Shown: positions 23,786 through 33,217 of the stretch, in pieces
Numbering within the stretch: position 1 is the first letter of the stretch
How the letters are laid out: every line of letters starts with the position of its first letter
The notes under the pieces: model-generated
The model's database searches: none
What the model was told of the DNA's origin: nothing
What the model saw: only the letters and a program-made list of their open reading frames with translations
Source of the DNA: CAYMYN01 sp964394665
GTDB taxonomy: Bacteria; Planctomycetota; UBA1135; GCA-002686595
Length of the DNA: 34,765 nt
Direction: 5' to 3'
Assembly: GCA_964394665.1 (NCBI GenBank)
Contig: CAYMYN010000040.1
Span: 1 to 34,765, forward strand
Program-made: the position numbers and the translations under genes

Positions 23786-23807
23786 CGGCGGGCCGCGGGG
23801 CCCGCCG
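23786..23807. terminator. Hairpin between the small protein gene and metG
   Basis: CGGCGGGCC (23786-23794) and GGCCCGCCG (23799-23807) form a perfect 9-bp stem with loop GCGG, between convergent stops at 23697 (+) and 23841 (-). Confidence 0.5.
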
Positions 23808-23840
23808 CCTGGGATCTGGAACTCCGCGGGCCGGCGGCCT

Positions 23841-25853
23841 TCAGCTCACGCGCGAGCCGGGCGGGACGTCGCGTCCGGGGTGCAACAGCACCGCCCGACC
23901 CTGCTCGTCGTGCCCGGCGAGCACCATGCCCCTCGACTCGACGCCCCGGATCGTCCGTGGCGCCAGGTTGGCGAGGTACAGCACGGCGCGCCCCACGACG
24001 TCCTCCGGCGCGTAGGACTCGCGGATCCCCGACAGGACCGTGCGGCGTTCGCCGTCCTCGAGCTCCAGCTCGAGGCGCAGCAGGCGATCGGCCTTGGGCA
24101 CCACCTGGGCGTCGAGGACGCGCGCGATGCGCAGGTCGAGGGCCTGGAACTGCTCGATGCCGATCGGGGCGCCCTGGACCCCGGTCGAGTCCGGAGTCGC
24201 AGGCTGGGGGAGCGGGGGGCCTGGCCGCGGGGCCGCGGCGCGCGCCGGGGCCAGGGCGTCCTCGGGCCGTAGGCGCGGGAAGAGGGGCGCCGTGGCGCCG
24301 GACGGCGTCGAAACGCCGAGCTCCGTCCCGGGCGCGAGGGGCTCGTCCAGCCAAGCCGCGAGCCGCCCACGGCCGCGACCGGCGAGCGCGGTCGCGTACC
24401 GCTCGCAGCCGAGGGCCCTCCAGAGCTCCGCCATGCGTTCGGGTAGGGTCGGCCAGAGCAGCAGCGAGGCCTGACGCAGGGCCTCCGCGCAGTTCGCGAG
24501 GATTGTGCCGACGGCGGGCAGGCCGTCCTCGCGTTTGGCGAGTTCGAACGGCCGCGAGCGATCGATGAACAGGTCGATGGCGCGCACGATGCGCAGGCCC
24601 GCGAGGGCCGCCTCCGGCAGATCGAGCGCTTCGACGGCGCGCGCGTAGCCGACGCGGCCCTCCTCGAGCGCCGCGCGCAACTCGGCCGCGCCCTCGACCT
24701 GTGGCCCGCTGGCCGGGCAACGGCCGTCGAACCAGCGTCGGGTCATGTTCAGCACGCGGCTCGCGCAGTTCCCGATCGCGTTGGCGAGCTCGCTGTTGTA
24801 GACCTCGAGGAAACGTGCCCGGGCGAAGTCCGAGTCGTTGGTCGAGACCGGCCCGCGGGTGACGAGGAACCAGCGCAGGGCGTCCAAGCCGAAGGTCGAC
24901 ACGATCTCGTCGAGCTGCTCCAGGCCGATCGCGTTGCCCAGGCTCTTGCTCATCTTCTGGCCTTCGCTCGTCCAGAAGCTGTGCACGTAGACCCGACGCG
25001 GCAGCTCGACCCAGTCCAGCCCCGCGTCGCGCAGCGCGAGCAGCAGGGCCGGCCAGATGACGGCGTGGAACCACAGGATGTCCTTGCCGACGTACTGCAC
25101 GTCCGGGGGCCAGAACGCGCGCCGTTCGTCCGTGTCGACGCAGGTGAGGTAGTTGAAGAGGGCGTCGATCCAGACGTAGATCGTCTGCTCGCCGTCGCCC
25201 GGGACGCGGATGCCCCAGTCCGTCGCGCCGCTGCGGCTCATCGGGATGTCGATGAGACCTTCGCGGATCCGGGCCAGAACCTCGTTGCGACGGGCCTGGG
25301 GCTCGACGGCGAACGACCCTTCCTCGTAGCGCGCGAGCAACGCGTCGCGGTAGGCGCTGAGGCGGAAGAAGTAGTTGCGCTCGGCCTTGCGCACCAGGGG
25401 CCGCCCCGTGATCGCGCTCTTGTAGTCCTGCTCCCGGGCGCGGTTCTCGGGGACGTACTCCTCCTGGCCCGCGTCGTACCAGCCCTCGTACTGGCCGGCG
25501 TACACCGCACCCGAGTCCATCAGTCGCCGCACGTAGGCCTCGACCCGGGAGCGGTGGCGCTGCTGGGTGGTGCGGATGAAGTCGTCCGGCTCGAGGCCCA
25601 GGCGCTCGAAGGTCGCGCGGAACGTCTCGGCATTGCGGTCCGCCCAGGCGAGGGTCGAGAGGCCCGCGTCGGCCGCGGCCTCGACCACCTTGGCGGCGTG
25701 TTCGTCGGTGCCCGTGAGGAAGAACACCTCGTCGCCGACGAGGCGCCGGTGGCGCGCGAGCACGTCGGCCAGGGTCGTGGTGAAGACGTGACCGATGTGG
25801 GGGCGGTCGTTGACGTAGTAGATCGGCGTCGTGACGTAGAAGCGGCGCACCAT
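23841..25853 (-). CDS. metG: Methionyl-tRNA synthetase
   Basis: 670 residues from ATG at 25853. It charges tRNA-Met in the cytoplasm. The class I signature HIGH is at 19-22 (NDRPHIGHVF) and KMSKS at 300-304 (SEGQKMSKSLGN). The connective region EGWYDAGQEEYVPENRAREQ lacks the CxxC zinc knuckles found in many MetRS. The anticodon-binding helical domain (about 380-550) is followed by a Pro/Ala linker and a C-terminal EMAP-II/Arc1p-like tRNA-binding domain (about 565-670, FQALDLRIARVLDAQVVPKA). The gene is divergent from glnS. A TACAAT hexamer ends 9 nt before the ATG. Confidence 0.96.
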   Translation of the reverse strand: MVRRFYVTTPIYYVNDRPHIGHVFTTTLADVLARHRRLVGDEVFFLTGTDEHAAKVVEAAADAGLSTLAWADRNAETFRATFERLGLEPDDFIRTTQQRHRSRVEAYVRRLMDSGAVYAGQYEGWYDAGQEEYVPENRAREQDYKSAITGRPLVRKAERNYFFRLSAYRDALLARYEEGSFAVEPQARRNEVLARIREGLIDIPMSRSGATDWGIRVPGDGEQTIYVWIDALFNYLTCVDTDERRAFWPPDVQYVGKDILWFHAVIWPALLLALRDAGLDWVELPRRVYVHSFWTSEGQKMSKSLGNAIGLEQLDEIVSTFGLDALRWFLVTRGPVSTNDSDFARARFLEVYNSELANAIGNCASRVLNMTRRWFDGRCPASGPQVEGAAELRAALEEGRVGYARAVEALDLPEAALAGLRIVRAIDLFIDRSRPFELAKREDGLPAVGTILANCAEALRQASLLLWPTLPERMAELWRALGCERYATALAGRGRGRLAAWLDEPLAPGTELGVSTPSGATAPLFPRLRPEDALAPARAAAPRPGPPLPQPATPDSTGVQGAPIGIEQFQALDLRIARVLDAQVVPKADRLLRLELELEDGERRTVLSGIRESYAPEDVVGRAVLYLANLAPRTIRGVESRGMVLAGHDEQGRAVLLHPGRDVPPGSRVS

Positions 25854-25862
25854 GGGGCGCGG

Positions 25863-25868
25863 ATTGTA
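25863..25868 (-). promoter_or_regulatory. Candidate -10 (TACAAT) of metG
   Basis: On the minus strand TACAAT is followed by 9 nt and the metG ATG. It is close to the TATAAT consensus, but no -35 is evident. A start site 6-7 nt downstream would leave almost no leader. Confidence 0.4.
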
Positions 25869-25993
25869 GGCGGGCGGGGGGCCGAACCCAGGGCGCCGTC
25901 GTCTCCTGGACTGGGATCGGCGGAGTCGGGCCCACGGTCCGCTCCCGGCCCACCATCCCGTGCGCCGCAGTGGGGCCCGCTTCGATCGGCTGC

Positions 25994-25999
25994 TAGGAT
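25994..25999 (+). promoter_or_regulatory. Candidate -10 (TAGGAT) of glnS
   Basis: TAGGAT lies 38 nt before the glnS ATG, in the metG-glnS divergent spacer. The same hexamer precedes the selenoprotein candidate gene (33170). No clear -35 is seen. Confidence 0.35.
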
Positions 26000-26037
26000 C
26001 CCGCGCCCGGCCCCGCCGCCCGGCCCCTGAACCCGCC

Positions 26038-27813
<1,776 letters not shown>

Positions 27814-27825
27814 TCGATCGAGGGC

Positions 27826-28040
27826 CCCGCGCTCAGCGCGGGTGAGACCCGCAACCCAACGCGGAGCGCCGGGCCCGCGCTGCTTACCCTTGCGGGGGAG
27901 GAGGACCTCCCCCGATCCGGCCGCGACACGCGGCCTCCCCCTCCCCGCCGCCTGATGGGCGGCGCGGCGCCCAATGGGCGCCGGATCGACTACGGCGCGA
28001 ATCCTGCGCGCAACGCGCAGGATCGGATCCGTAGTCGATC
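27826..28040. repeat. Run of six hairpins between convergent genes
   Basis: Six stems follow each other: CCCGCGC/GCGCGGG (27826-27842, loop TCA); GGGGGAGG/CCTCCCCC (27894-27913, loop AGGA); GGCCGCG/CGCGGCC (27919-27935, loop ACA); CGCCGCC/GGCGGCG (27946-27964); GGCGCCC/GGGCGCC (27966-27982, loop AAT); and a two-part stem, GATCGACTACGG/CCGTAGTCGATC (27984-27995/28029-28040) around ATCCTGCGCG/CGCGCAGGAT (28001-28010/28014-28023, loop CAA) with a 5x5 internal loop. The last arm overlaps the stop codon of the minus-strand gene. The sequences differ, so it is not a simple repeat array. It may be a compound bidirectional terminator. Confidence 0.8.
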
Positions 28041-29265
28041 AGGGCGTGAGCGCCGGGCCGGGCGGGACGGCAAATCCCGGCGGGCGGCGCAGGAGCACCA
28101 CCCGTCCGCCGAAGCCGCTGGCGAGCAGCTCCCGGGTCCCGTTGCGACCATCCAACTCGGCCGCCGCGAGCCAGTGCCCCTTGTCGCCGTCGACGAAGAT
28201 CGTCTCCGCGCTCCACTGCTCGCCCTCGCGGGTGAGCAGCACCACCTCCCGCGAGTACCCGAACACCGCCACGCTCTCGACCTCCGGGTCGGCGTGGAAG
28301 CGTCCCGCGGCGAGCCCGCGCGGGCCCTGGGGGCCGATGTACACGGTCGTCGTCTCCCAAGCTCCGCCCGCTCCTTCGGCGTGGCGCAGCACGCGGCCGT
28401 CGTCGCGGGTCGAGTAGAGCACCGTCCCCGAGCCCTCGCGCGCCGGCGCCAGCGCGAGCCGTCCCACGCCCATCGGCTCGGCGTGGACCACCTCGAGCCC
28501 TGGCCCGTCCGCGCCGATCCGCAGGATCGACAGCGTCCCGTCGCGCGAGGCCAGCGCGAGGCGCGCGCCCCCCGGGCCCTCCTCGAGCACGAGCGCGTCG
28601 CGCACCCGGCCGGGGAGCTCGAACAACACCTCGGACTCGAACGCGCTGCCCTGGGGGCCCGGTCGCAGGCGGTGGATCGTGCCGGGCGCGGTGAAGGCCA
28701 GCAGGACCGCGCCCGGGACGCGCGGATCGAGCCGACCGGCGAGCAACGTGTGCAGCTCCTCGCCCGGGAAGCGCGCGATCCGGCGCTGCTCGAGCCGGCC
28801 GTCGCGGGGCACGACGAGCTGATACAAGTTGCCCGACTGGCCGCCGACGTACAGCTCGGGGCCCTCCGGGCCCGGATCGACGTCCGCGCAGGCGAGCGCG
28901 CCCAGCCACTGGCCGTCCTCGGGCCCGGACCAGGCCGTCCAGCGCCCGCTGTAGGGGATCAGGACGTGGCAGCGGCCGCGGTCGTCGAGGGCCACGACCT
29001 CGTGCGTCCCGTAGCGCGCCAGGAACGGCACGGCCTTCACGGTCCACACGCCCGTCGGGGCGACGTCGAGCACCAGCTCGGCCTCCCATCCGCCCGACGC
29101 CCCGGCGAGGCGCTCGCCCGCCGCGGGCCGTTCCGCGGTCGAGGGCGAAGCGGGGCCGCCCGCGCGGCAAGCCGACGGGAGCAGGGCGAGCAGCGGCGCG
29201 AGGAGCGCGACCCGCGGGCGGAACTGGGCGGACGGGCCACGATGGGGATCGGGGATGGGTCGCAT
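28039..29265 (-). CDS. Lipoprotein with beta-propeller-like repeats
   Basis: 408 residues from ATG at 29265. The N-terminal hydrophobic stretch ends in LLPSAC, a plausible lipobox. The rest is beta-rich with repeated strands of the VCBS/FG-GAP kind (LACADVDPGPEGPELYVGG, LAAAELDGRNGTRELLASG, AGRFHADPEVESVAVFG), suggesting a six- to seven-bladed propeller. It contains no catalytic motif I recognise. It lies 34 bp after the kinase-less receptor gene on the same strand and is probably in its operon, so it may be an outer or extracytoplasmic partner. Confidence 0.7.
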   Translation of the reverse strand: MRPIPDPHRGPSAQFRPRVALLAPLLALLPSACRAGGPASPSTAERPAAGERLAGASGGWEAELVLDVAPTGVWTVKAVPFLARYGTHEVVALDDRGRCHVLIPYSGRWTAWSGPEDGQWLGALACADVDPGPEGPELYVGGQSGNLYQLVVPRDGRLEQRRIARFPGEELHTLLAGRLDPRVPGAVLLAFTAPGTIHRLRPGPQGSAFESEVLFELPGRVRDALVLEEGPGGARLALASRDGTLSILRIGADGPGLEVVHAEPMGVGRLALAPAREGSGTVLYSTRDDGRVLRHAEGAGGAWETTTVYIGPQGPRGLAAGRFHADPEVESVAVFGYSREVVLLTREGEQWSAETIFVDGDKGHWLAAAELDGRNGTRELLASGFGGRVVLLRRPPGFAVPPGPALTP

Positions 29266-29299
29266 GGGGAGCGCAGCTAGGGGCACGCCCGCGGCCCAC

Positions 29300-31249
29300 C
29301 TACCGCGGCCGGTGATTCGAATCGACTCCGTTCCCGGGGGCCGGGCGGGTCCAGAGAGCGCGCACCGCCGCCGGTTCGCTGCTCCAGACCCAGGCCTGGC
29401 CCGACTCGAGGAGCGCGGCCAGGTGTCGGCCGTCGGCGCTGAAGGCCAGCCCGGCCACGGGGGCGGGGAGCGGGAACTCGAGGATCGGAGCGCCCCCGGC
29501 CGGGTCCCGCACGAGCAGGGCATCCCCGGAGAGCTCCGCGCGCAGCTCTCCACACGGCGAGTCCGCGCTGGGTGCCGGCGCATCGAGCGCGGGGCCGAGG
29601 TCGAAGCCCAGGAACGCCAATCCGTCCGCCGGACAGGCGAGCGGAGCGGCGCCGGCCCCCGGCCCGCCGACGCGCGTGCCGCCGTCGGCGAAGTCCAGCG
29701 CCAGCTCCCCGCCCTCCGTCCAGGCGAAACCGCGCAGGGTCGCCCCCGGGCGGCCCAGGGCGCCGAGGAAGAGCCCGTCGGAGAGCCGCCAGGCGCCGAC
29801 CGTTCCGGGTCCGAGGCGCGCGGCGACGAGGCCCGTGCCCGACGCGAGCGGCGCGCCGGGGACGATTCCCGTCGCGCGCCAACGCTCGGCATCGAGCTCG
29901 AGGTCGATGGCGCGCAGGCTGCCGTCCCGGTCGACGAGCACGAGCACCCGTCCGCCACCCGTCAGGGTCAGGCCGACGATCCCCGGCGAAGCGCGGTGCA
30001 GCTCGAGGGCTGCGGGCGCGTCGCCCTCTCCAGCGGAAGGATCGCGCTGCCCCGGGGCGGGCGCGACGGCCAGGATGCGGCCATCGGAGAGCGCGAGCAG
30101 CACCAGCGCGCCGTCCTCGGAGCTGCCGCTCGCCAACAGCGCGGGACCCGCGGCCGGCGAGGGGGCGATCGGGGCTCCGGCCGGCGACGGCTCGAGGGCC
30201 TCGAAGAGCGCCTGCGCCTCGCCGGCGCCGACCGCGGGCGGCGGTGACATCCGGGCGCCGACCCCCTCGGTGTCGCGCGGCGCGTCCGCGAGCCGCGCTT
30301 CGAGATGCCGCCAGGCGAAGCCGCGTCGATCGGGCTCCACGCCCTCGAGGATCCGCCGCGCCCCGGCGAGCTCGCCGCGCTCCAGGCGCGCGTTCGCCAG
30401 CGCCAACAGCGCCGCCGCGGCCCGCCGGCGCTCGAGCAGAGCCGCCTGTTCGAGGGCCGCGGCGCGTCGTTCCTGTTCCTCGGCGCGGCGCGCCTCCTCC
30501 TCGGCGACGCGGGCCTGGGCCGCGGCCCGCTGCGTCTCCTCCTCGACTTCCCGGGCGCGCACTTGGGCCAACTTCTCCTGCTCGGCCGCGCGCTGGGCGT
30601 GGGCGTCGGCGATCCGTCGGAGCTCCGCCGCGCGTTGGGCTTCCTCCTCGGCGCGCAGGGTCTCCTCGGCGGCGAGTCGCTCCAGCTCGCGCTGCTTGCG
30701 TTCGGAATCGGCGGCCCGTTCGGCCGCTTCGCGCCGCGACTCCTCGAGGTCGATCAGGCGACCGTCGAGCACGAAGATCTCGGTCTCGAGGCGTCGGTTG
30801 TGATCGGCCAAGAACTCCGCGGCGCGCGCCTCGCGCCGCGCCAGGAGGCCCAGGCCGGCGGCCGCGCCGGAGGCGGCGAGCAACACGAAGAGCAGCACCG
30901 CCGCGCGGGCCCCCTGCGCCGGGTGCGCGGCGCGCGCGTTCGGGAGGGTCGCCGGCGGGGCCTCGGCCTCGTCGACGAAGGGACCCGCGGCGCCGGGGCT
31001 CGGCAGCTCCAGCGCGGCGGGGGACTCCTCGGCGATCTGACCGAGGACCCCCATGCGCCCGAGCAGCCCGTGCAGGTTGTCCCAGTCGGCGTGCAGGCCG
31101 TCGAGCTCGTCGGCGTGCTCGGGGTGCTCGGCGCAGAAGGCCTCGAAGTCGAGCTCCTCGCCCGTCGCGCGCCGGCGGACGAAGAGCGCGAACAACTCCT
31201 CGGCCCGGGCCGAGTACTCGGAGGATCCGTAGCGGGAGGAAAGGTTCAT
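29300..31249 (-). CDS. Membrane coiled-coil/WD40-like protein resembling a kinase receptor without its kinase domain
   Basis: 649 residues. The N-terminal region (about 10-65, ELDFEAFCAEHPEHADEL) resembles the short segment that precedes kinase domains in planctomycete Ser/Thr kinases. No kinase domain follows. A transmembrane helix (about 114-136) comes next, then a strongly charged coiled coil (about 140-290, many Glu/Arg/Ala heptads), then LERGELAGARRILEGVEPDRRGFAWRHLEARL-type sequence (quoted here in parts: LERGELAGARRILEG and FAWRHLEARL) that in kinase-WD40 proteins leads into the propeller. Residues about 340-640 are propeller-like (LVLVDRDGSLRAIDLEL, LAFSADGRHLAALL). It is either a regulatory paralogue or a descendant of a receptor kinase. 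Confidence 0.7.
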   Translation of the reverse strand: MNLSSRYGSSEYSARAEELFALFVRRRATGEELDFEAFCAEHPEHADELDGLHADWDNLHGLLGRMGVLGQIAEESPAALELPSPGAAGPFVDEAEAPPATLPNARAAHPAQGARAAVLLFVLLAASGAAAGLGLLARREARAAEFLADHNRRLETEIFVLDGRLIDLEESRREAAERAADSERKQRELERLAAEETLRAEEEAQRAAELRRIADAHAQRAAEQEKLAQVRAREVEEETQRAAAQARVAEEEARRAEEQERRAAALEQAALLERRRAAAALLALANARLERGELAGARRILEGVEPDRRGFAWRHLEARLADAPRDTEGVGARMSPPPAVGAGEAQALFEALEPSPAGAPIAPSPAAGPALLASGSSEDGALVLLALSDGRILAVAPAPGQRDPSAGEGDAPAALELHRASPGIVGLTLTGGGRVLVLVDRDGSLRAIDLELDAERWRATGIVPGAPLASGTGLVAARLGPGTVGAWRLSDGLFLGALGRPGATLRGFAWTEGGELALDFADGGTRVGGPGAGAAPLACPADGLAFLGFDLGPALDAPAPSADSPCGELRAELSGDALLVRDPAGGAPILEFPLPAPVAGLAFSADGRHLAALLESGQAWVWSSEPAAVRALWTRPAPGNGVDSNHRPR

Positions 31250-31298
31250 CGCGGGCGCGGCGGTGGCCCGAGGCTAGCCCGCCGGCCCGGGCGAAGGA

Positions 31299-31324
31299 AG
31301 CGCTCCCGGGCCCGCGGGAGCGCT
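31299..31324 (-). terminator. Hairpin at the end of the amidohydrolase gene
   Basis: AGCGCTCCC (31299-31307) and GGGAGCGCT (31316-31324) form a perfect 9-bp stem with an 8-nt loop. The 3' end of the plus-strand arm is the last base of the minus-strand stop codon. It separates this gene from the receptor gene that starts at 31249. Confidence 0.55.
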
Positions 31325-33069
31325 CAGCGCAGGGGATCGGGAGCCCCGCGCCGGTAACGGATCCGGCCGGCGAGGACGGTCAAGTCCACCCGGGCCTCGA
31401 GCAACTCCGCCTCCGGGCAATCGAGGATGTCGTGGGTGAGCACGACGAGGTCCGCCAGCTTGCCGACCTCCAGGGAGCCCTTCTGATGCTCCTCGAAGGC
31501 GGCCCAGGCCGGCCCCAGGGTGGCCGCGTGCAGGGCTTCGGCGCGCGTGAGCACCTGGTCGGGGAAGAAGCTCCAGCCGGCCGCCGTGCGGCGCGTCACG
31601 GCGGCCTGGAAGTTCGCCAACGGGCACAGGTCCTCGACCGGCGCGTCGGTGCCGTTGGTCACCCTGGCCCCCGAGTCGACGAGGTCCCGCCAGCGGTAGG
31701 CGCCCGCGCTGGCCCGCGCTTCGCCCAGGCGCGGCACGACCCAGGGCGCGTCGCTCGTGCAGTGGATCGCCTGCATCGAGGCGATCACGCCCAGGGCGGC
31801 GAAGCGCGGGATGTCGGCCCGGTCGAGGTGCTGGGCGTGCTCGATGCGCCAGCGCGGATCGGCGACGTGGGGGTGGCTCCGGAAGGCCCGCTCGTAGACG
31901 TCGAGCGCCTCGCGGTTCGCGCGGTCGCCGATGGCGTGCACGCAGAGCTGATAGCCGGCGTGCATGCACAGCTCGGCGGTCTCGCGCAGGTCCTCGAGCG
32001 GATAGGTCTCGAGCCCCGCGCTCTCCGGCAGATCGGCGTAGGGTTCGAGCAACCACGCGCCGTGCGAGCCGAGCGCGCCATCGAGGGAGCGCTTGACCGC
32101 GCGCACCGTGAGGAACTGGTCCCCCAGGCCCACGGCGCGGGACTCCAACATGTGGCGCCGCAGGGCCGCGTTCGGCTCGCGCAGCATGGCGTAGATGCGC
32201 ACCCCCAGGGAGCCTTCCTCGGCCATCGCGCGCAGGACGGCGAGGTCGGCGAAGGAGATGCCCGCGTCCTGGAAGCTCGTCACGCCCTTGCGCAGGCACT
32301 CGGCGGCGGCGAGCTCGGCGAGTCGTCGCACCCGTGGCGGCCGCGCGGCGGCGTGCACCGGCGCGAGCAAGGCCGAGGCGCTCTCGCGCAGCGCGCCGGT
32401 CGGTTCGCCCTGGGCATCGCGCAGGATCGTGCCACCCGGCGGATCGGGTGTGTCGCGGCCGATGCCGGCCAGCTCGAGGGCGCGCGCGTTGACGAAGGTC
32501 GCGTGGCCGCTGGCGTGGGTCAGGATCACCGGGTGATCGGGGGTCCGCGCGGAGAGCGCGGCGTGCAGCGGCAGACCCTCGACGTTCGGCGCGGGCGGGG
32601 CGCTCCACTTCTCCTGGTGCCAGCCGCGGCCGCGGATCAGCTCGCCGGGCGGCGCCGCGCGCGCGGCGCGGGCGACTTGCTCGACGACCTCGTCGAAGTC
32701 AGCGGCGGCGCGCAGGTCGAGCTGCAGCGCGAAGTCCCCCAGGCCGAGGAAGTGCCCATGGCCCTCGACGAAGCCGGGGACGACCAGGCGCCCCTCGAGC
32801 TCCACGATCTCGGTCCCCGGGCCGATCCAGGCCTCGAGCTGCGCGCCGTCCCCCAGGGCCAGGATGCGCCCGCCGCCCAGGGCGATCGCGCGCGCCTCGG
32901 GCCGGCCGGGGTCCAGGGTCACGATGCGCCCGCCGCGCAACACGAGCTCGGCGGGTCGCGGCTCGGGCGCCGGCGTGGGTCCCGAGCAGGCCGGGGCCAG
33001 GGCCAGCAGGAGGCCGAGGAAGGCGCCGGCTCCGGCGCGCGGGGGAGGGTCGGGGGTGGGGTGGCTCAT
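31324..33069 (-). CDS. YtcJ-type amidohydrolase (amidohydrolase family 3) lipoprotein
   Basis: 581 residues from ATG at 33069. A lipoprotein signal ends in ALAPAC with Cys28. The metal-dependent hydrolase barrel has GFVEGHGHFLG (His104, His106), CVHAIGDRAN, RIEHAQHL and VTNGTDAPVEDL, which supply the metal ligands and catalytic Asp. WSFFPDQVLTRAEALHAAT and KLADLVVLTHDIL complete the family pattern, as in YtcJ-like exoenzymes. Members hydrolyse amide or ester bonds in diverse small molecules, and the substrate is unknown. The signal suggests work outside the cytoplasm. It is divergent from the selenoprotein candidate. Confidence 0.85.
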   Translation of the reverse strand: MSHPTPDPPPRAGAGAFLGLLLALAPACSGPTPAPEPRPAELVLRGGRIVTLDPGRPEARAIALGGGRILALGDGAQLEAWIGPGTEIVELEGRLVVPGFVEGHGHFLGLGDFALQLDLRAAADFDEVVEQVARAARAAPPGELIRGRGWHQEKWSAPPAPNVEGLPLHAALSARTPDHPVILTHASGHATFVNARALELAGIGRDTPDPPGGTILRDAQGEPTGALRESASALLAPVHAAARPPRVRRLAELAAAECLRKGVTSFQDAGISFADLAVLRAMAEEGSLGVRIYAMLREPNAALRRHMLESRAVGLGDQFLTVRAVKRSLDGALGSHGAWLLEPYADLPESAGLETYPLEDLRETAELCMHAGYQLCVHAIGDRANREALDVYERAFRSHPHVADPRWRIEHAQHLDRADIPRFAALGVIASMQAIHCTSDAPWVVPRLGEARASAGAYRWRDLVDSGARVTNGTDAPVEDLCPLANFQAAVTRRTAAGWSFFPDQVLTRAEALHAATLGPAWAAFEEHQKGSLEVGKLADLVVLTHDILDCPEAELLEARVDLTVLAGRIRYRRGAPDPLR

Positions 33070-33169
33070 GCTGGGGGACGAGCCTACCGATGGGGGATCC
33101 GGAGCGCCCGGGGGGCGCCCCGCTGGAGGGGAGTTGCCGGACGATCTTCCTGCCCGCCGCGCGGGGACA

Positions 33170-33175
33170 TAGGAT
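33170..33175 (+). promoter_or_regulatory. Candidate -10 (TAGGAT) of the selenoprotein candidate gene
   Basis: TAGGAT lies 42 nt before ATG 33218. TTCCTG at 33147-33152 is 17 nt upstream and is only a weak -35. Confidence 0.35.
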
Positions 33176-33217
33176 GGGTGCCGGGTACTCGCCCCTTTTC
33201 TCTCTCAGGAGGTCCAC

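Noticed and set aside
23743..24015. Short plus-strand ORF starting after TAAGGTCC
   Set aside because: It runs antisense into the metG tRNA-binding domain and has shadow-like composition.
29314..29323. tRNA-like T-loop sequence (GATTCGAATC) at the end of the kinase-less receptor gene
   Set aside because: Flanking arms do not pair as a T-arm and no acceptor, D or anticodon arms are present. The match is only the palindrome.
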